This document shows, one piece after another, positions 52,399 through 60,624 of a stretch of DNA of 64,000 nucleotides (the first letter of the stretch is position 1; each line of letters begins with the position of its first letter). The notes beneath the pieces were generated by a model, which searched no databases, was not told where the DNA came from, and was given only the letters and a program-made list of their open reading frames with translations. A program made the position numbers and the translations under genes. Source of the stretch: Myxococcales bacterium (GTDB lineage Bacteria; Myxococcota; Polyangia; Polyangiales; Polyangiaceae); NCBI GenBank assembly GCA_003151595.1, contig PLXW01000102.1, forward strand, positions 43,272 through 107,271, read 5' to 3'.

Positions 52399-54186
52399 TC
52401 ACTGGCAGGCGGGGAGCTTCCCTCCGCAATGCACCGGCGGCGGCTTGAGGCCCGGCGGCGCGCATGAGCCGAGAGCACTGTTCCAGGGCAGCGTAGGCGG
52501 GCAGCACATGTTCGAGCTGCACGTGTTCGTGCCTGCGCACGCTCCGCAGGTCACGGTGCCACCGCACCCGTCGCTCTGGGTGCCGCACTGCAGATACTCG
52601 CACGCCGCAGCGGAGGGCACGCACGCCTGAACCACGACCTCGGCTTGCGTATAGTGTGTGACGCCGCAAGCGGTGGCGGCGATGGTCATCGTGGTCTGCT
52701 GTCCCACGGTGGCGTTCGGCGCGGCCGTCAAGACGAAGTCGGCGGCCGGCTCGGTCCTGCTGCCGGCGGGTGTGTAGTTCGTCATCGTGACCCCTTGCGG
52801 GAGCCCGGTGACGGTCGCGGAGAGCACGCAGCCGCTCGCCCACGTGGTGTCAGTCTCGAAGGTGTAGAACACGGGAGACGTCGAGCCGGCCACCGCGGGG
52901 ATCGTCATCGTCCCTTGATCGCCAGAGAACGGATTGCTCTGGTTGATGCTGCCCACGTCGAGATTGAGTAGATCGCGATTCACCCCTGCCATATCCATCC
53001 CGTCGGGGGTTCCAACGCCTGTCGGACCGTCGTAGCCGACGCCTGCGTTGCACGCGGCTCCGGCGCAGGTCACGCCCCCCACGACGACCTTCCCCGTCGT
53101 GACGTCGTTGAAGTAGCTCGGATTCAGATAGGGATAGGACGGCCCTGCGCCCCCATGGCCCGTCTGCGCGAAGATGGCCGCGACGAGCGACGAGGCGATG
53201 ATTCCACCGATGTTGACGGAAGCGCTGTTGCCTTGAACGGACCATCCGCTCTGGTTGAGCGCGAACGCGGGCGTCGCTTGGAACGTATTGAACGTCCAGA
53301 CCGGGCCGCCCGTCGCGGCCACGTCGTTGATCATCCGGCCCGCGCAACTGCTCGCGGGTTGTCCGGTCGGCTTCAGAGACGGCGAGCAACCCGACCAACC
53401 CGAGGCCATCGCCGACTCCACAACCATCTGGTTGGGGGGCGCGCCGGCGGGTATGAGATTCGTGACGCCGACGGAGATCACGTTCGGCGAGCTGGCGGGA
53501 TAGCTCTCCAACAGCGCGGGGTATCCAGGCGGTCCTGGCACTTGAGCGACGGACGTGAAGACCGTGACGCCCGTCTGTTTGAGCGCACTGTCATCCGTAG
53601 GCACGGCATCGAACCCCGACCACGTGCCAAGGGAGACCATAGCGCTCGCGCCGAGTCCCTTGGCCGTCGTGACCGCGGTGAGGAGCTCGGACGCATTGTC
53701 CGTGGTCAGCTCCACGACGAGCAGCTTGCAGCTCGGGCAGCCCGCGGATGCCATGTCCAACGCCGTCGACATCGTGACGCCGATCGTGGAGGTGGCTGAG
53801 GCCACGGGTAGAGCGGTCGACCCCGTCGAGGTCACCTTCTTGAAACAGCCCGTGGACGCCGTGCAGGCCGGGAGCCCGTACGCCGCGCGGTAGACGGCGA
53901 GATCGGCTTCGGCGCTCGGATCGTCCGGTCCCCCGATGATCGCGATCGTGGCATGCGGCTGAAGATAGGTCGGGATGTTGTAAGCGTTCTCCAGGTCCGC
54001 CGCTCCGAAGGCCGCCACGTTGGTCGGAGGGAACGGCGGGTAGCTGATCGCCTCCGACGTGCTCCCCTCCGTCTCGCCGCCCGGCGCGGCCGAGCAGGCC
54101 ACGGCCATGGCACTCAGACCGAGGAGCGACAGGAGGATGGATGGACGCGCGAGCGCGCGCGCCGCGTGAGTACGGGAGCGAATCAT
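52399..54186 (-). CDS. Sedolisin (S53)-like lipoprotein lacking catalytic residues, with Cys-rich C-terminus
   Basis: 595 residues from ATG 54186 (lipobox AMAVA-Cys near 29); ATG 54243 with AAGGAG upstream is a real alternative adding 19 residues. The body follows the S53 fold: IAIIGGPDDPSAEADLAVYR, LDMASAGCPSCKLLVVEL, NIGGIIASSLVAAIFAQ, YLNPSYFNDVTTG and AGVGYDGPTGVGTPDG. By eye alignment to kumamolisin the catalytic Glu is Ser (STALD), the oxyanion Asp is absent (VFTSVAQVPG), and the nucleophile Ser is Ile (GGII), while the Asp of the dyad and calcium-site Asp residues remain. The last ~110 residues are Cys-rich (CGTQSDGCGGTVTCGAC), like modules of the 21.6 kb lipoprotein. Probably a binding or structural surface protein. 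Confidence 0.78.
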   Translation of the reverse strand: MIRSRTHAARALARPSILLSLLGLSAMAVACSAAPGGETEGSTSEAISYPPFPPTNVAAFGAADLENAYNIPTYLQPHATIAIIGGPDDPSAEADLAVYRAAYGLPACTASTGCFKKVTSTGSTALPVASATSTIGVTMSTALDMASAGCPSCKLLVVELTTDNASELLTAVTTAKGLGASAMVSLGTWSGFDAVPTDDSALKQTGVTVFTSVAQVPGPPGYPALLESYPASSPNVISVGVTNLIPAGAPPNQMVVESAMASGWSGCSPSLKPTGQPASSCAGRMINDVAATGGPVWTFNTFQATPAFALNQSGWSVQGNSASVNIGGIIASSLVAAIFAQTGHGGAGPSYPYLNPSYFNDVTTGKVVVGGVTCAGAACNAGVGYDGPTGVGTPDGMDMAGVNRDLLNLDVGSINQSNPFSGDQGTMTIPAVAGSTSPVFYTFETDTTWASGCVLSATVTGLPQGVTMTNYTPAGSRTEPAADFVLTAAPNATVGQQTTMTIAATACGVTHYTQAEVVVQACVPSAAACEYLQCGTQSDGCGGTVTCGACAGTNTCSSNMCCPPTLPWNSALGSCAPPGLKPPPVHCGGKLPACQ

Positions 54187-54610
54187 GGGGAGACTTCCTT
54201 TCGAGCGGACACCACGCGAAGCGCGCCACCGCAGCGTCTTCATCGTGGAAGCTCCTTCAGCAGGCGACGTGCCATGGGAGCGTCGGCGCGCGCGACTTCT
54301 ATGACCACGCGGAAAAATGGCCAGATCGCACATCGCCCGACGAACATGGCAGCGCGAACGACGGGCGCGCGCTGCACCAAATCGGAGCAGCGGTGCTTCA
54401 GATCGATTCAGGCGTGGAGAGCGTCATCGCCGACGCGCCGAGCGGCGAGAGCGCCGCGCTCGGTCGCTCACCGATCGCCGATCGATTCTGAATTGATCGC
54501 GCGCGCTCGGTCGCTCTCGTGCCGTCGCCGATCGATCCTGAATCGATCGCGCGCGCGAGGTCGCTCTCGTACCGTGAGCTCCTACGGCGCGAGACTGTGA
54601 CCGCGCTCGA
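54187..54610. other. 424-base intergenic region
   Basis: No plausible gene. It holds about 2.5 copies of a 50-base tandem repeat at 54450-54573, each with a 21-base near-palindrome, and the alternative start of the sedolisin-like gene at its left end. Otherwise nothing recognisable. Confidence 0.6.
54474..54573. repeat. Two 50-base direct repeats with internal near-palindromes
   Basis: Copies at 54474-54523 and 54524-54573 differ at about seven positions, and a partial copy precedes them from 54450. Each contains CGATCGATTCTGAATTGATCG or CGATCGATCCTGAATCGATCG, 10-base arms around one base with a single mismatch. It lies 38-137 bases past the lipoprotein stop and upstream of the sedolisin-like gene. 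Confidence 0.75.
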
Positions 54611-55435
54611 TCAGTAGACGCCGCACCCGCGCTGGCACATGCCGCCGATGATGACGATGTCCGGGGACCACAGCGTGAGGTAGACGTAGCCGGGAGCCGC
54701 GTCCGGGAGGCCGTCGCCGACCGAGACAGACGGACCTGCGCCCCAGCCTTCATTGCTGCTGTTGGGGTAGTTCACAGTCACCCACGTTTCGAGGGACGGG
54801 ACGTCGACGCAGTAGGCGGCCTCGAAGCCGTAGGGGTGGAGCGTCGAGGGCAGCTTGAAGAAATCCGTGCAGGGGAGGTTGGTCGGGGCCTGGTGGGTGT
54901 CCGAATCGCCGGCATCGACGCCGCCGCTGCTCGGGAACGCCGTCGGCGTCGGAGGCATGTACTCGACGTAGGTCGAGTAGGCGGAGGGGGCCGGAAGACC
55001 GGGGACCGCGCTCGCCTCGGATGCGTGGAAGGTAGGGTGCGCCGCGATCCATGCCGTGGTCGCGGCGTTGTCGGGGCACGCCGCGGCCATGAACTCGGCC
55101 GCGATCTTCCCGCCGCTCAACGCCGTCTCGGTCACGACCTGCGGGGCAAGGCAGCCGGAGAGCGGTGCCGGCGTGTGCGTCGGCGCGAGGCTACATGTGA
55201 ATCCGGTCGGACACGGGCCGACCGGCACCACCGGCGGCGGCTTGACGATCGGGCAACCCTCCGGGCGCACGCCGTTGGGGTAAAACTCTTCGGATTGGCA
55301 CGCCAGGCCCTGGCTCGTGGCGGAGGTCCACACCGGCTCTCCGCTGCCGCTGCCGTCGCCGCCGCTGCACGCTACGACGAGCGATCCGACGAGAATTGCG
55401 GCGAGCCCAGAAGCGACCGAGCGAAGAGCGTTCAT
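54611..55435 (-). CDS. Lipoprotein of unknown function
   Basis: 274 residues from ATG 55435, with a signal peptide ending at lipobox SLVVA-Cys near residue 23; the frame continues upstream without coding character. Several Cys pairs are spaced along the chain, including the C-terminal MCQRGCGVY. A Pro-rich segment (~65-85) and a 'VDAGDSD' linker are present. No family recognised. Divergent from the receptor kinase across 82 bases. Confidence 0.7.
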   Translation of the reverse strand: MNALRSVASGLAAILVGSLVVACSGGDGSGSGEPVWTSATSQGLACQSEEFYPNGVRPEGCPIVKPPPVVPVGPCPTGFTCSLAPTHTPAPLSGCLAPQVVTETALSGGKIAAEFMAAACPDNAATTAWIAAHPTFHASEASAVPGLPAPSAYSTYVEYMPPTPTAFPSSGGVDAGDSDTHQAPTNLPCTDFFKLPSTLHPYGFEAAYCVDVPSLETWVTVNYPNSSNEGWGAGPSVSVGDGLPDAAPGYVYLTLWSPDIVIIGGMCQRGCGVY

Positions 55436-55517
55436 GGATGCTCTCTCTAGCGCCCACGCGCCGTCGGTCCAGTCGCGCAAATGGATGACGTCCGCACGAA
55501 CCCGGTCAGTTCGCGCT

Positions 55518-58121
55518 ATGACCAGCGGGATGCCCCTTCTCCCGGGCCAAAACCTCGGCCGATACGTCATCGACGGCGTCATCGGGCATGGCGGAATGGG
55601 GAGCGTCTACCGCGCGCACGACACGCGCCTCCAGCGACTCGTCGCGTTGAAGGTGCTCAGCGCGGAGGGGGCCGATCGGGAAGGGCGGTCGACGGGTGGC
55701 GCCGCGCGCATCCTTCGCGAGGCGCGGATCGCGGCGAAGCTGGAGCACCCCAACGTCGTCGCCATCTACGACGTGGACGAGATCACAGAGGGAGAGCACG
55801 CCGGGGTCGCGTACCTGGCGATGGAGCTCATCGAGGGGCGCTCGCTCCGCGCCTGCGCCCGCGATTCATCCATTCCTCACGAGACGCGCCTTCGCTGGAT
55901 GATCGAAGTCGCGCGCGGGCTCGCGGCCGCGCACGATCGCGGGCTCGTTCATCGCGACGTGAAGCCGGAGAACGTGGTCGTGCGCGCCGACGGCGTGGCC
56001 AAGGTGCTCGATTTCGGAATCGCCAAGCAGCTCACCGTGCCGAGCCAGAGCGCGCATGCAATGTCCCCGCACGCCGATTCGGTGACGCAAGGGGGGGCCC
56101 TCGCGATCGTCATGCCGCTGGGGTTGCCCGCCGAAGAGATGCACTCGTCCACCACCACGGGCGAGGGGAGGGTCATCGGCACGCCCTATTACATGTCACC
56201 CGAGCAGATGAAGGGGCACCGTGTCGACGCGCGGACCGATCAGTTCTCGTGGGGAGTGCTCGCCTATGAGCTCCTCTGCGGGGAGCCGCCGTGGGGAATG
56301 CCGGCGGACCCCATCCATGTGCTGGCGGCGATCCTCGGCAGCGATCCGACCGATCCGCATTCGGTGAATCCCGAAGTGCCGACGTGGCTCGCCGCGATTC
56401 TGATGCGAACGCTGGCGAAGTCGGCGGGCGCGCGGTTCGCGTCGATGCACGAGGTGATCGCGATGCTCGAGATGCGCGCGAGCGGCGTGCAGACCCAGGT
56501 GCTCGCGCCGGCGACCGCGGCATCCGCGACCGCGGCTTCCGCGACCGAGGCGGCTCCGCGCGCGAGCGCTCGCCGGTTGCCCATCGGTTTGCAGATCGCC
56601 GCCGTCGCGCTCGTCGTCGGCCTGGGCGTGACGCGATGGGTTTCGAATGATCGATCGCCGGCGTCGACCGCGCCCGCCGCTGCCGCCGTGGCCTCGGGCG
56701 GCTGCACGTCGAACGCGCAGTGCGCCTCGCCTTCGGGCCGCCCCGCGATCTGCGTGAGCGCGGCGTGCGTCGCCCTCGACTCGCCCGACTGTCACGTGAA
56801 GGCCGACGCCACCGCGTTCGCCAGCGACGCGACCCTGTGGGTCGGCTCGTTGTATCCGCTCACCGGAGGGAACGCCGAGATGGGAGCGCTCGCCGAGCGC
56901 GCGACCGATCTCGCGCGCCAGGATTTCTCACAAGCCGCGTCGGGGCTGGGCGCGGGGGGCGATGCCGTGCGACCCATCGGCCTCGTGTCGTGCGACGACG
57001 CGGTCGACGCCAAGCGCGCGGCCAGGCACCTGGTGGAGGACGTGCACGTGCCGGCGATCGTCGGCTTTCGAAGCGGCGACGAGCTGATCGATCTGACGTC
57101 GTCGCTGCTCGGCCCTCACCACGTGCTCGCCGTGGCCACGCTGACACCCAGCCCGCTCATCACCGAGATCCCGCACGCACCCGGCGAAGCGCCGCTCGTG
57201 TGGAGAGCGACCGCGAGCCTCTCGGAGGACGCGCTGGCCATGGCCGCGCTCGTGGAGACCGTGCTCGAGCCCCAGCTCCGGGTCGAAGGGGCGAAGCGCA
57301 CGCGCGTGGCGCTCGTGCGCTTGAAGACGCCGGGGCTGCTCGCGTTCTCCGAGCACCTGTTCGACGCGCTGCATTTCAATGGGCGCTCGGCGCTCGACAA
57401 CGGCAACGACTACCAGGAGGTCATCGTCGATCCCGGCGCCGACGCGCAGCCCGCCTTCGACGCCGCCCTTGCGCGGTTGCGCGACTTCGCGCCGAACGTC
57501 GTTCTCTACTCGGGCGGCGAGCTGGTCTCGCCGGTCTTGGAGCCGCTCGACCGGGCCGCTCTTCCCGGGGCTGCCCGCGCGCGCTACGTGTCGCCGGCCC
57601 CGTTCGACGACGACCTCCTGGCGATCGTCGGCGCGAACGCGGATCTCCGCCATCGGGTCTTCGGACTGACGTTGCCTTCGACGACCGCGACCAATGGAAG
57701 GTTCACGCTCCACTACAACGGTGTGTACGGCAGTAACGTGTCACGCGCAGAGGCACCGAGTACTCCGTACGATGGCTTCTACCTCGTCGCATACGCCTCG
57801 CTTGCCATGGGCACATCGCCACTGACGGGCACGAACCTCGCGGCGTCGATGCACCGACTCGTTCCGCCGGGCGTACCGGTGGAGGTCGGTCCGAGCGGGA
57901 TCTTCCAGGCGTTCACGCGGCTTCGCGCGGGCGAGTCGATCGATCTCTTCGGCGCGGGCGGTCCGCTCGATTTCAATCTTCAGACGGGAGAGAACGCCGC
58001 CGACCTATCCATCTTGTGCCCCGACCTGGACAAGCACGGAACCGCGACCGGGAGCCTCGAGTCGGGGCTCGTGTACTCGGCGAAGGACGGCGCGCTGCAC
58101 GGGAAGATGCACTGCCCGTGA
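55518..58121 (+). CDS. Receptor-like Ser/Thr kinase with extracytoplasmic periplasmic-binding-protein domain
   Basis: 867 residues from ATG 55518. The kinase domain (~15-290) is complete: GHGGMGSVYRAHD, ALKVL, VHRDVKPENVVV, KVLDFGIAK and GTPYYMSPEQMKGH, with FSWGVLAYELLCGEPPWG. A Pro/Ala-rich stretch leads to one transmembrane helix (~355-375, LQIAAVALVVGLGV). Outside, a short Cys-containing stretch precedes a type 1 periplasmic-binding fold (~438-840): TLWVGSLYPLTGG, VPAIVGFRSGDELI, TRVALVRLKTPGLLAFSEHL, PNVVLYSGGELVSPVLEPL and SPLTGTNLAASM. This resembles the amino-acid/branched-chain receptor family. The model is ligand sensing outside, phosphorylation inside. It is convergent, with no gap, to an FHA-sigma54 regulator. 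Confidence 0.9.
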   Translation: MTSGMPLLPGQNLGRYVIDGVIGHGGMGSVYRAHDTRLQRLVALKVLSAEGADREGRSTGGAARILREARIAAKLEHPNVVAIYDVDEITEGEHAGVAYLAMELIEGRSLRACARDSSIPHETRLRWMIEVARGLAAAHDRGLVHRDVKPENVVVRADGVAKVLDFGIAKQLTVPSQSAHAMSPHADSVTQGGALAIVMPLGLPAEEMHSSTTTGEGRVIGTPYYMSPEQMKGHRVDARTDQFSWGVLAYELLCGEPPWGMPADPIHVLAAILGSDPTDPHSVNPEVPTWLAAILMRTLAKSAGARFASMHEVIAMLEMRASGVQTQVLAPATAASATAASATEAAPRASARRLPIGLQIAAVALVVGLGVTRWVSNDRSPASTAPAAAAVASGGCTSNAQCASPSGRPAICVSAACVALDSPDCHVKADATAFASDATLWVGSLYPLTGGNAEMGALAERATDLARQDFSQAASGLGAGGDAVRPIGLVSCDDAVDAKRAARHLVEDVHVPAIVGFRSGDELIDLTSSLLGPHHVLAVATLTPSPLITEIPHAPGEAPLVWRATASLSEDALAMAALVETVLEPQLRVEGAKRTRVALVRLKTPGLLAFSEHLFDALHFNGRSALDNGNDYQEVIVDPGADAQPAFDAALARLRDFAPNVVLYSGGELVSPVLEPLDRAALPGAARARYVSPAPFDDDLLAIVGANADLRHRVFGLTLPSTTATNGRFTLHYNGVYGSNVSRAEAPSTPYDGFYLVAYASLAMGTSPLTGTNLAASMHRLVPPGVPVEVGPSGIFQAFTRLRAGESIDLFGAGGPLDFNLQTGENAADLSILCPDLDKHGTATGSLESGLVYSAKDGALHGKMHCP

Positions 58122-59870
58122 CTAGTCGCCGCCGCCCTCGCTCGCAGGATTGAGCTTCCGGCGAAGCGTGTTGCGACTGATTCCAAGGAGCACCGCGGCC
58201 TGACTCTGGTTTCCCCCGGTGGCGCGCAACGCCGCTTCGATCGCGCGCGCTTCGAGCCACTCGATCTTCGCCGGGAGGCGCACGAGCGACTCGTCGGTGG
58301 GCTGCGGGACGGGGGCGCCGTGCACCGTCTCCGGGAGATCGCCCGGCTCGATGAGGCGCCCCTCGCCGACGACGAGCGCGCGCTCGATCGCGTTCTTCAG
58401 CTCGCGCACGTTGCCCGGCCACGGGTACTTCCGGATGGCCGCCATCGCCGCGGCCGAGAACCCGTCGACGCGGCGCCCGGCTTGCGGCGCGAGATCGGCG
58501 AGCACGCGCTCGGCGAGCAAGACGAGATCGTCGCCGCGATCGCGCAGCGGAGGGACGCGCAGCTTCACGACGGCGATCCGGTAGTAGAGGTCGCGTCGAA
58601 ACGTGCCCTCTTCGACCATCGCCACGAGATCGCGATTGGTGGCCGTGAGCACGCGCGCCTCGACCTGCAACGCGCGGTTCGAGCCGAGTCGCTCGAAGCG
58701 CTTCTCCTCGAGCACGCGCAGCAGCTTCGCCTGACTCGCCAGAGGGAGCTCGCCGATCTCGTCCAGGAGGAGCGTGCCGCGCCCCGCCGATTCGAGCGCG
58801 CCGGCCCGAGCGCTGGTGGCGCCGGTGAACGCGCCGCGCTCGTGCCCGAAGAGCTCACTCTCGATGAGCGTGTCCGGAATCGCGGCGCAGTTGATCACGC
58901 GAAGCGGCTCCTTCGCGCGCGCGCTCCCTTCGTGAATCAGGCGCGCGAGGAACGTCTTGCCCACGCCCGTCTCCCCTTCGAGGAGCACCAGCGCGTCCGA
59001 CGCCGCGAGGCGCGGCACCAGCTTCGATACTTCGACGGCGGCGGGCGAGTCTCCGAGGAACGATCGCGCGCTCCCCAGCGAGGCGCGCCGGAACGCTTCG
59101 CGATCTTCTTCCGCGCGGCGGAGAGAGCTCATTCGCGCGAGCGCCACCGCCGTGAGCCGGCCTGCCACCGCCGCGAGTCGCCGCATCGTGCCCGTCACCG
59201 CCGGCGATCGAAGCGCGCATGTGAACGTGAGCCACGCCTGCGAAGCGCCGTGGACGGGCGCCGAGAGCAACGTCGTCGCGGGATCGGAGCCTGCGCGCTC
59301 GACGACGGGGCGAGGGTGAGTGTCGGTCGTGCGAAGCGCCGGGTCGGCGTCACCGCTCTCGAGCTTCGCCTCCGTGGCTTCGAGGTGATCGGCGCCCCAC
59401 GCGCGCAAGGCGACGGTGAGCGATGCCTCGTCGTCGGCGACGTCGAGCGAATCGACGAGCTCCATTATGGTCGCGAGCCCGCGCACGTCCGCGGCCACGC
59501 CCGTCATCAACGTGCGGACGTCAGTGCGAAGCGCGGCGTCGCCCGAACGCGGCGCATCGCCGTCGGCGTCCTCTTCGGCGACGACCACCACCGCCGTCTC
59601 GCCGATCACGACTCCATCGCCCGCCGACAGGAGCACTTCGCGTAGCGGCGCGCCGTTCACGAGGAGCGGCTTGGCCCCTTCGAGCACTTCGAGGCGTGCG
59701 CTGCCGTTCGATTCGCTGACGCGCAGATGTCTCCGCGAGACATGTACGTCGGGGAGCACGAGATCCGCATCCCGCGCGCGGCCGACGACACGCGGCACTT
59801 CGTCCAGACGCAAACGTGCCCCGGTCGCGCCGCCGCGAGCAACCACGAGGTAGAGCCGACGTGTCGCCAT
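58122..59870 (-). CDS. Sigma54-dependent activator with N-terminal FHA domain
   Basis: 582 residues from ATG 59870 (a GTG at 59885 adds five). The FHA domain (~10-100) has [20 protein letters not shown] with the conserved Arg/Ser/His pattern for phosphothreonine binding. A GAF-like region (~120-250) follows. The AAA+ domain (~280-510) has Walker [21 protein letters not shown] (contact to sigma54), Walker [13 protein letters not shown] and the R-finger region FRRDLYYRI. The C-terminal Fis-type helix-turn-helix is [22 protein letters not shown]. Such enhancer-binding proteins remodel sigma54 RNA polymerase; in myxobacteria FHA-containing ones are driven by Ser/Thr kinases. The convergent receptor kinase is an obvious candidate partner. 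Confidence 0.93.
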   Translation of the reverse strand: MATRRLYLVVARGGATGARLRLDEVPRVVGRARDADLVLPDVHVSRRHLRVSESNGSARLEVLEGAKPLLVNGAPLREVLLSAGDGVVIGETAVVVVAEEDADGDAPRSGDAALRTDVRTLMTGVAADVRGLATIMELVDSLDVADDEASLTVALRAWGADHLEATEAKLESGDADPALRTTDTHPRPVVERAGSDPATTLLSAPVHGASQAWLTFTCALRSPAVTGTMRRLAAVAGRLTAVALARMSSLRRAEEDREAFRRASLGSARSFLGDSPAAVEVSKLVPRLAASDALVLLEGETGVGKTFLARLIHEGSARAKEPLRVINCAAIPDTLIESELFGHERGAFTGATSARAGALESAGRGTLLLDEIGELPLASQAKLLRVLEEKRFERLGSNRALQVEARVLTATNRDLVAMVEEGTFRRDLYYRIAVVKLRVPPLRDRGDDLVLLAERVLADLAPQAGRRVDGFSAAAMAAIRKYPWPGNVRELKNAIERALVVGEGRLIEPGDLPETVHGAPVPQPTDESLVRLPAKIEWLEARAIEAALRATGGNQSQAAVLLGISRNTLRRKLNPASEGGGD

Positions 59871-59941
59871 GCCTTCGATTACCACGTCGCGCGCGTGCTC
59901 GGAGCGGGGCGAGGAGAACGAGATCTCTCTCCGACGAGCGA

Positions 59942-59979
59942 GACCCGCACGGCCGGCCGAGAAGGCCGCCTTGCGGGTC
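59942..59979 (-). terminator. Strong hairpin downstream of minus-strand remnant
   Basis: GACCCGCA pairs perfectly with TGCGGGTC, and the inner CGGCCGGCC / GGCCGCC largely pairs too, giving a long GC-rich stem with a small loop. It starts 17 bases after the TAA of the putative remnant on the minus strand. Confidence 0.4.
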
Positions 59980-59996
59980 GTGCGGTCGTGTGTTTC

Positions 59997-60155
59997 TTAC
60001 TGCGCCTTCTCGTGCTCGATGGCCGGGCAATCTGCTGCTGCCACCACCGGGCGCAACGCACTGCCACGCCTCGCCCGGTACATAGGTCGGTGTCGATCCA
60101 TCATGGCACAGATCAGTGGTCGCGTTCGGGTCTTCCTGGCTGACGAGCGGCGTCA
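59997..60155 (-). pseudogene. Possible remnant of a small gene, frameshifted
   Basis: On the minus strand from GTG 60153-60155 one frame reads TPLVSQEDPNATTDLCHDGS and TYVPGEAWQCVAPGGGS; skipping one base gives AAADCPAIEHEKAQ to TAA at 59999-59997. The composition is protein-like but codon use (GAT, ACT, CAT, TAT) is less GC-rich than the neighbours. It may be a decayed secreted-protein end or chance. No family recognised. Confidence 0.3.
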
Positions 60156-60222
60156 CCCGAATGGACGACGGGGTCGTGCGAATCGCGCGTGCTACCTGAG
60201 ACTCCTCACCAGGAGACTCCCC

Positions 60223-60624
60223 ATGCGCCTCTCGCACGCTCTCTTCGCCTCCGTGATTCTCGGCGGCATCGCGCTCGTTCCAGGGGAATCGCGCGCGCAG
60301 TCGACGAGCGGGTATCCCACGGTGACGTTCGACGCGGTCACGAGCTTCACCACGGGACTCTTCGGCTCCAACAACGCCTTCTTCGTCACCGGCGTCCAGC
60401 ACGGCGCCGGCGGCCCGTCGAACCTCATCTTCACAGGCAACGCCACTGCCAGCCCGAACGCCGCGATCTGGGAGGCGTGCGAGAAGCAGTTGCTGACGGC
60501 GATCAATCGGCCCGGGCGCTTGTCCTTCGGAGTGACGTACGCGACGGGCCCCACGCCTCCGACGACGGGGACGGCGACGACGGCGAACTACATCTACTCT
60601 TGCACGCTCACGCAGCTCCCGTGA
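60223..60624 (+). CDS. Small secreted protein of unknown function
   Basis: 133 residues from ATG 60223 with AGGAGA six bases upstream. A Sec signal peptide (MRLSHALFASVILGGIALV, cleavage near ESRAQS) precedes a ~105-residue beta-rich domain with two Cys. No family recognised. The stop overlaps the ATG of the MopE-like gene by one base (TGATG), so the two are co-translated and probably act together at the cell surface. Confidence 0.8.
   Translation: MRLSHALFASVILGGIALVPGESRAQSTSGYPTVTFDAVTSFTTGLFGSNNAFFVTGVQHGAGGPSNLIFTGNATASPNAAIWEACEKQLLTAINRPGRLSFGVTYATGPTPPTTGTATTANYIYSCTLTQLP

Larger units (their letters stand above)
59871..60222. other. 352-base intergenic region with a possible gene remnant
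   Basis: Lies between divergent genes. On the minus strand at 59997-60155 a stretch reads like protein but needs a frame change, and a strong hairpin (59942-59979) follows its stop. AGGAGA at 60211-60216 serves the next gene. No promoter boxes could be placed with confidence. Confidence 0.5.

Noticed and set aside
53200..53230. GNSAS in the sedolisin-like protein as a possible nucleophile
   Set aside because: It lies before the region that aligns with the true nucleophile elbow, where the residue is Ile.
60103..60117. TGGCAC resembling a sigma54 -24 element
   Set aside because: No TTGC at the required spacing.
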